A stretch of DNA of 64,000 nucleotides from contig CABHOY010000044.1 of NCBI GenBank assembly GCA_902168105.1, forward strand, positions 1 through 64,000, read 5' to 3'. The notes under the pieces were generated by a model that was not told the DNA's origin, did not search any database, and worked only from the letters and a program-made list of their open reading frames with translations. The translations under genes were made by a program, and so were the position numbers. Source of the DNA: an uncultured Flavihumibacter sp. (lineage in GTDB: Bacteria > Bacteroidota > Bacteroidia > Chitinophagales > Chitinophagaceae). This document shows positions 63,069-64,000 of this stretch, one piece after another (within the stretch, counting starts at the first letter, position 1; every line of letters begins with the position of its first letter).

Positions 63069-64000
63069 TTATTCTGTTTTGATCACATTCTGGTACAATC
63101 TCTCCAGCAGCCGCATGTCTTTTGTGATTACCCTGACCTGCAACTTTAACCTGTCTTTATAAGGTATACGGGTATGCATATTCGTGATCAATCCCTGACT
63201 TAGCCGTATTGTGGCCAGGAAGCCACTGTCTGAGGGTATATCGGAGATGTAAGACACTGTTCCTGTTACCTGTCCAAACTCCTGATAAGGATAAGCGTCG
63301 AATCGTAAAATAGCTTTCATCCCTGTATCAATTTTGCCAAAGTTATCCTGTTGTAAATTTGCTTCAATATAGATTTGCGGATCTCCTTGCGGAGTGATAA
63401 ACCCGATGAGTTTCCCTTGTGGCATTTGTTGGTTCTCCTGCACCGGAGATACAAAAGTTATCTTGCCGTCTATAGGAGATATCAATAAGTATTTTAGCAT
63501 CCACTCGTCTATAACACTTGAAAAGGTTTGTAGTGACTGCTCAAAGATGTCCGATTGCTGAGAGATCTCGTACGCAAGCTGGTCTATTTCTTTTAGTTTG
63601 TCGTTCATTTTAGCCTGGTTGGATAACAATGATGAATTGGAATGCTCAAAGGACAATTGTTTTCCGAGGTAGGCACTTTTTGCTTTCCTAAACTCTTCTT
63701 CAGCTATGACATGCTGCTCAAAAAGCTGGCGATTCATCTTGTAAGTCTCTTCCGCAATTTTTAGATCCTGTTCTTCCAGTTGTTTCTCGCGTTGTATATT
63801 CTCGTTTTCTTGCTGGATATGTTCAATATCTGCTTTCAGCATGTTTTTCCTTCTTATATAGTATCCATCAAACGTATAGTTTTTAAATAGTTGCAGTGCT
63901 TTGATAAATTCCTGGTAGTTCCGTTGTATTTCACCCAGGTTAGGGAACCGGTCATTAAAGCTTTGGAGCGCCTCCTGTAGGTGTGCTTTACGGATATTTT
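63069..64000 (-). CDS. HlyD-family secretion adaptor, C-terminal part
   Basis: A frame open from the right window edge to TAA/TGA near 63069, about 310 residues seen. Long coiled-coil hairpin (IQQENENIQREKQLEEQDLK, then YKMNRQLFEQHVIAEEEFRKA), lipoyl-like and beta-barrel parts (ISPIDGKITFVSPV; RFDAYPYQEFGQVTGTVSYI). It is the membrane fusion protein that joins an inner-membrane ABC transporter to an outer-membrane channel. It is 108 bases upstream of the C39-like/VKOR gene on the same strand. The N-terminus and the ABC transporter should lie beyond 64000. Confidence 0.88.
   Translation of the reverse strand, partial: NIRKAHLQEALQSFNDRFPNLGEIQRNYQEFIKALQLFKNYTFDGYYIRRKNMLKADIEHIQQENENIQREKQLEEQDLKIAEETYKMNRQLFEQHVIAEEEFRKAKSAYLGKQLSFEHSNSSLLSNQAKMNDKLKEIDQLAYEISQQSDIFEQSLQTFSSVIDEWMLKYLLISPIDGKITFVSPVQENQQMPQGKLIGFITPQGDPQIYIEANLQQDNFGKIDTGMKAILRFDAYPYQEFGQVTGTVSYISDIPSDSGFLATIRLSQGLITNMHTRIPYKDRLKLQVRVITKDMRLLERLYQNVIKTE

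Noticed and set aside
1..64000. CRISPR arrays, rRNA operons and complete tRNA genes
   Set aside because: No regularly spaced repeats of 25-40 bases and no conserved rRNA or full tRNA clover-leaf sequences were seen.

Overview
The window is a piece of chromosome from a Bacteroidota bacterium, most likely family Chitinophagaceae (Chitinophaga or a close relative). The signs are promoters of the TTTG / TAnnTTTG type rather than TTGACA/TATAAT, start codons without Shine-Dalgarno sequences, a short RpoD, FecR-type anti-sigma factors with a DUF4974-like end, SdpI, DUF3667 and DUF3861 proteins, and many TPR or 7TM-DISM sensor kinases. The genus is inferred from gene content; no rRNA or full tRNA gene is present.

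Layout. 1-900 looks like the edge of a mobile region: an IS3-family element (running off the left end) has cut a Fic gene before its catalytic motif, the Fic promoter region carries short direct repeats, and a tRNA/tmRNA 3'-end-like scrap with a terminator follows. 1.1-6.1 kb holds two tandem 771-residue TPR histidine kinases. 6.2-12.8 kb has an NDH-2-like flavoprotein, small Bacteroidota proteins, an AraC and an HxlR regulator, a doubly frameshifted DUF1097 gene and an SDR. 12.8-19.3 kb is a six-gene minus-strand operon: E1/ThiF-like protein, GNAT-like protein, 7TM-DISM kinase, REC-kinase, stand-alone REC, lipoprotein. 19.7-34.2 kb is largely housekeeping: exported SOD, GT39 and PAP2 membrane proteins, an LptF/G permease, rpoD, ffh, rpsP-rimM-trmD-rplS, tatA, gatA and a MltD-like transglycosylase. 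34.2-43.9 kb has an SdpR/SdpI-like pair, a Tat-exported phospholipase C, an SDR, a SufE homologue without its cysteine, a DUF4349 protein, a thiolase and topoisomerase III. 44-51.8 kb has a REC/thioredoxin-reductase-like fusion with a cNMP-domain kinase, an esterase with an AraC regulator, a sigma-54 activator and a pirin. 52-57.3 kb has a 40-residue membrane peptide, a radical SAM protein and a Gfo/Idh oxidoreductase, then an ECF sigma / FecR / STN-barrel set. 57.4-64 kb has a Tat-exported Gfo/Idh protein, a GT2, and a minus-strand operon (HlyD adaptor, C39-like/VKOR/DsbA fusion, duplicated GT25-like protein) that looks like the export and disulfide end of a peptide (RiPP) locus continuing to the right.

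The three places most likely to hold something undescribed are the ThiF-GNAT-7TM kinase operon, the small-peptide/radical SAM/oxidoreductase trio, and the HlyD/C39-VKOR-DsbA/double GT25 operon. Coordinates of starts were adjusted where an upstream GTG/TTG extension looked artificial.
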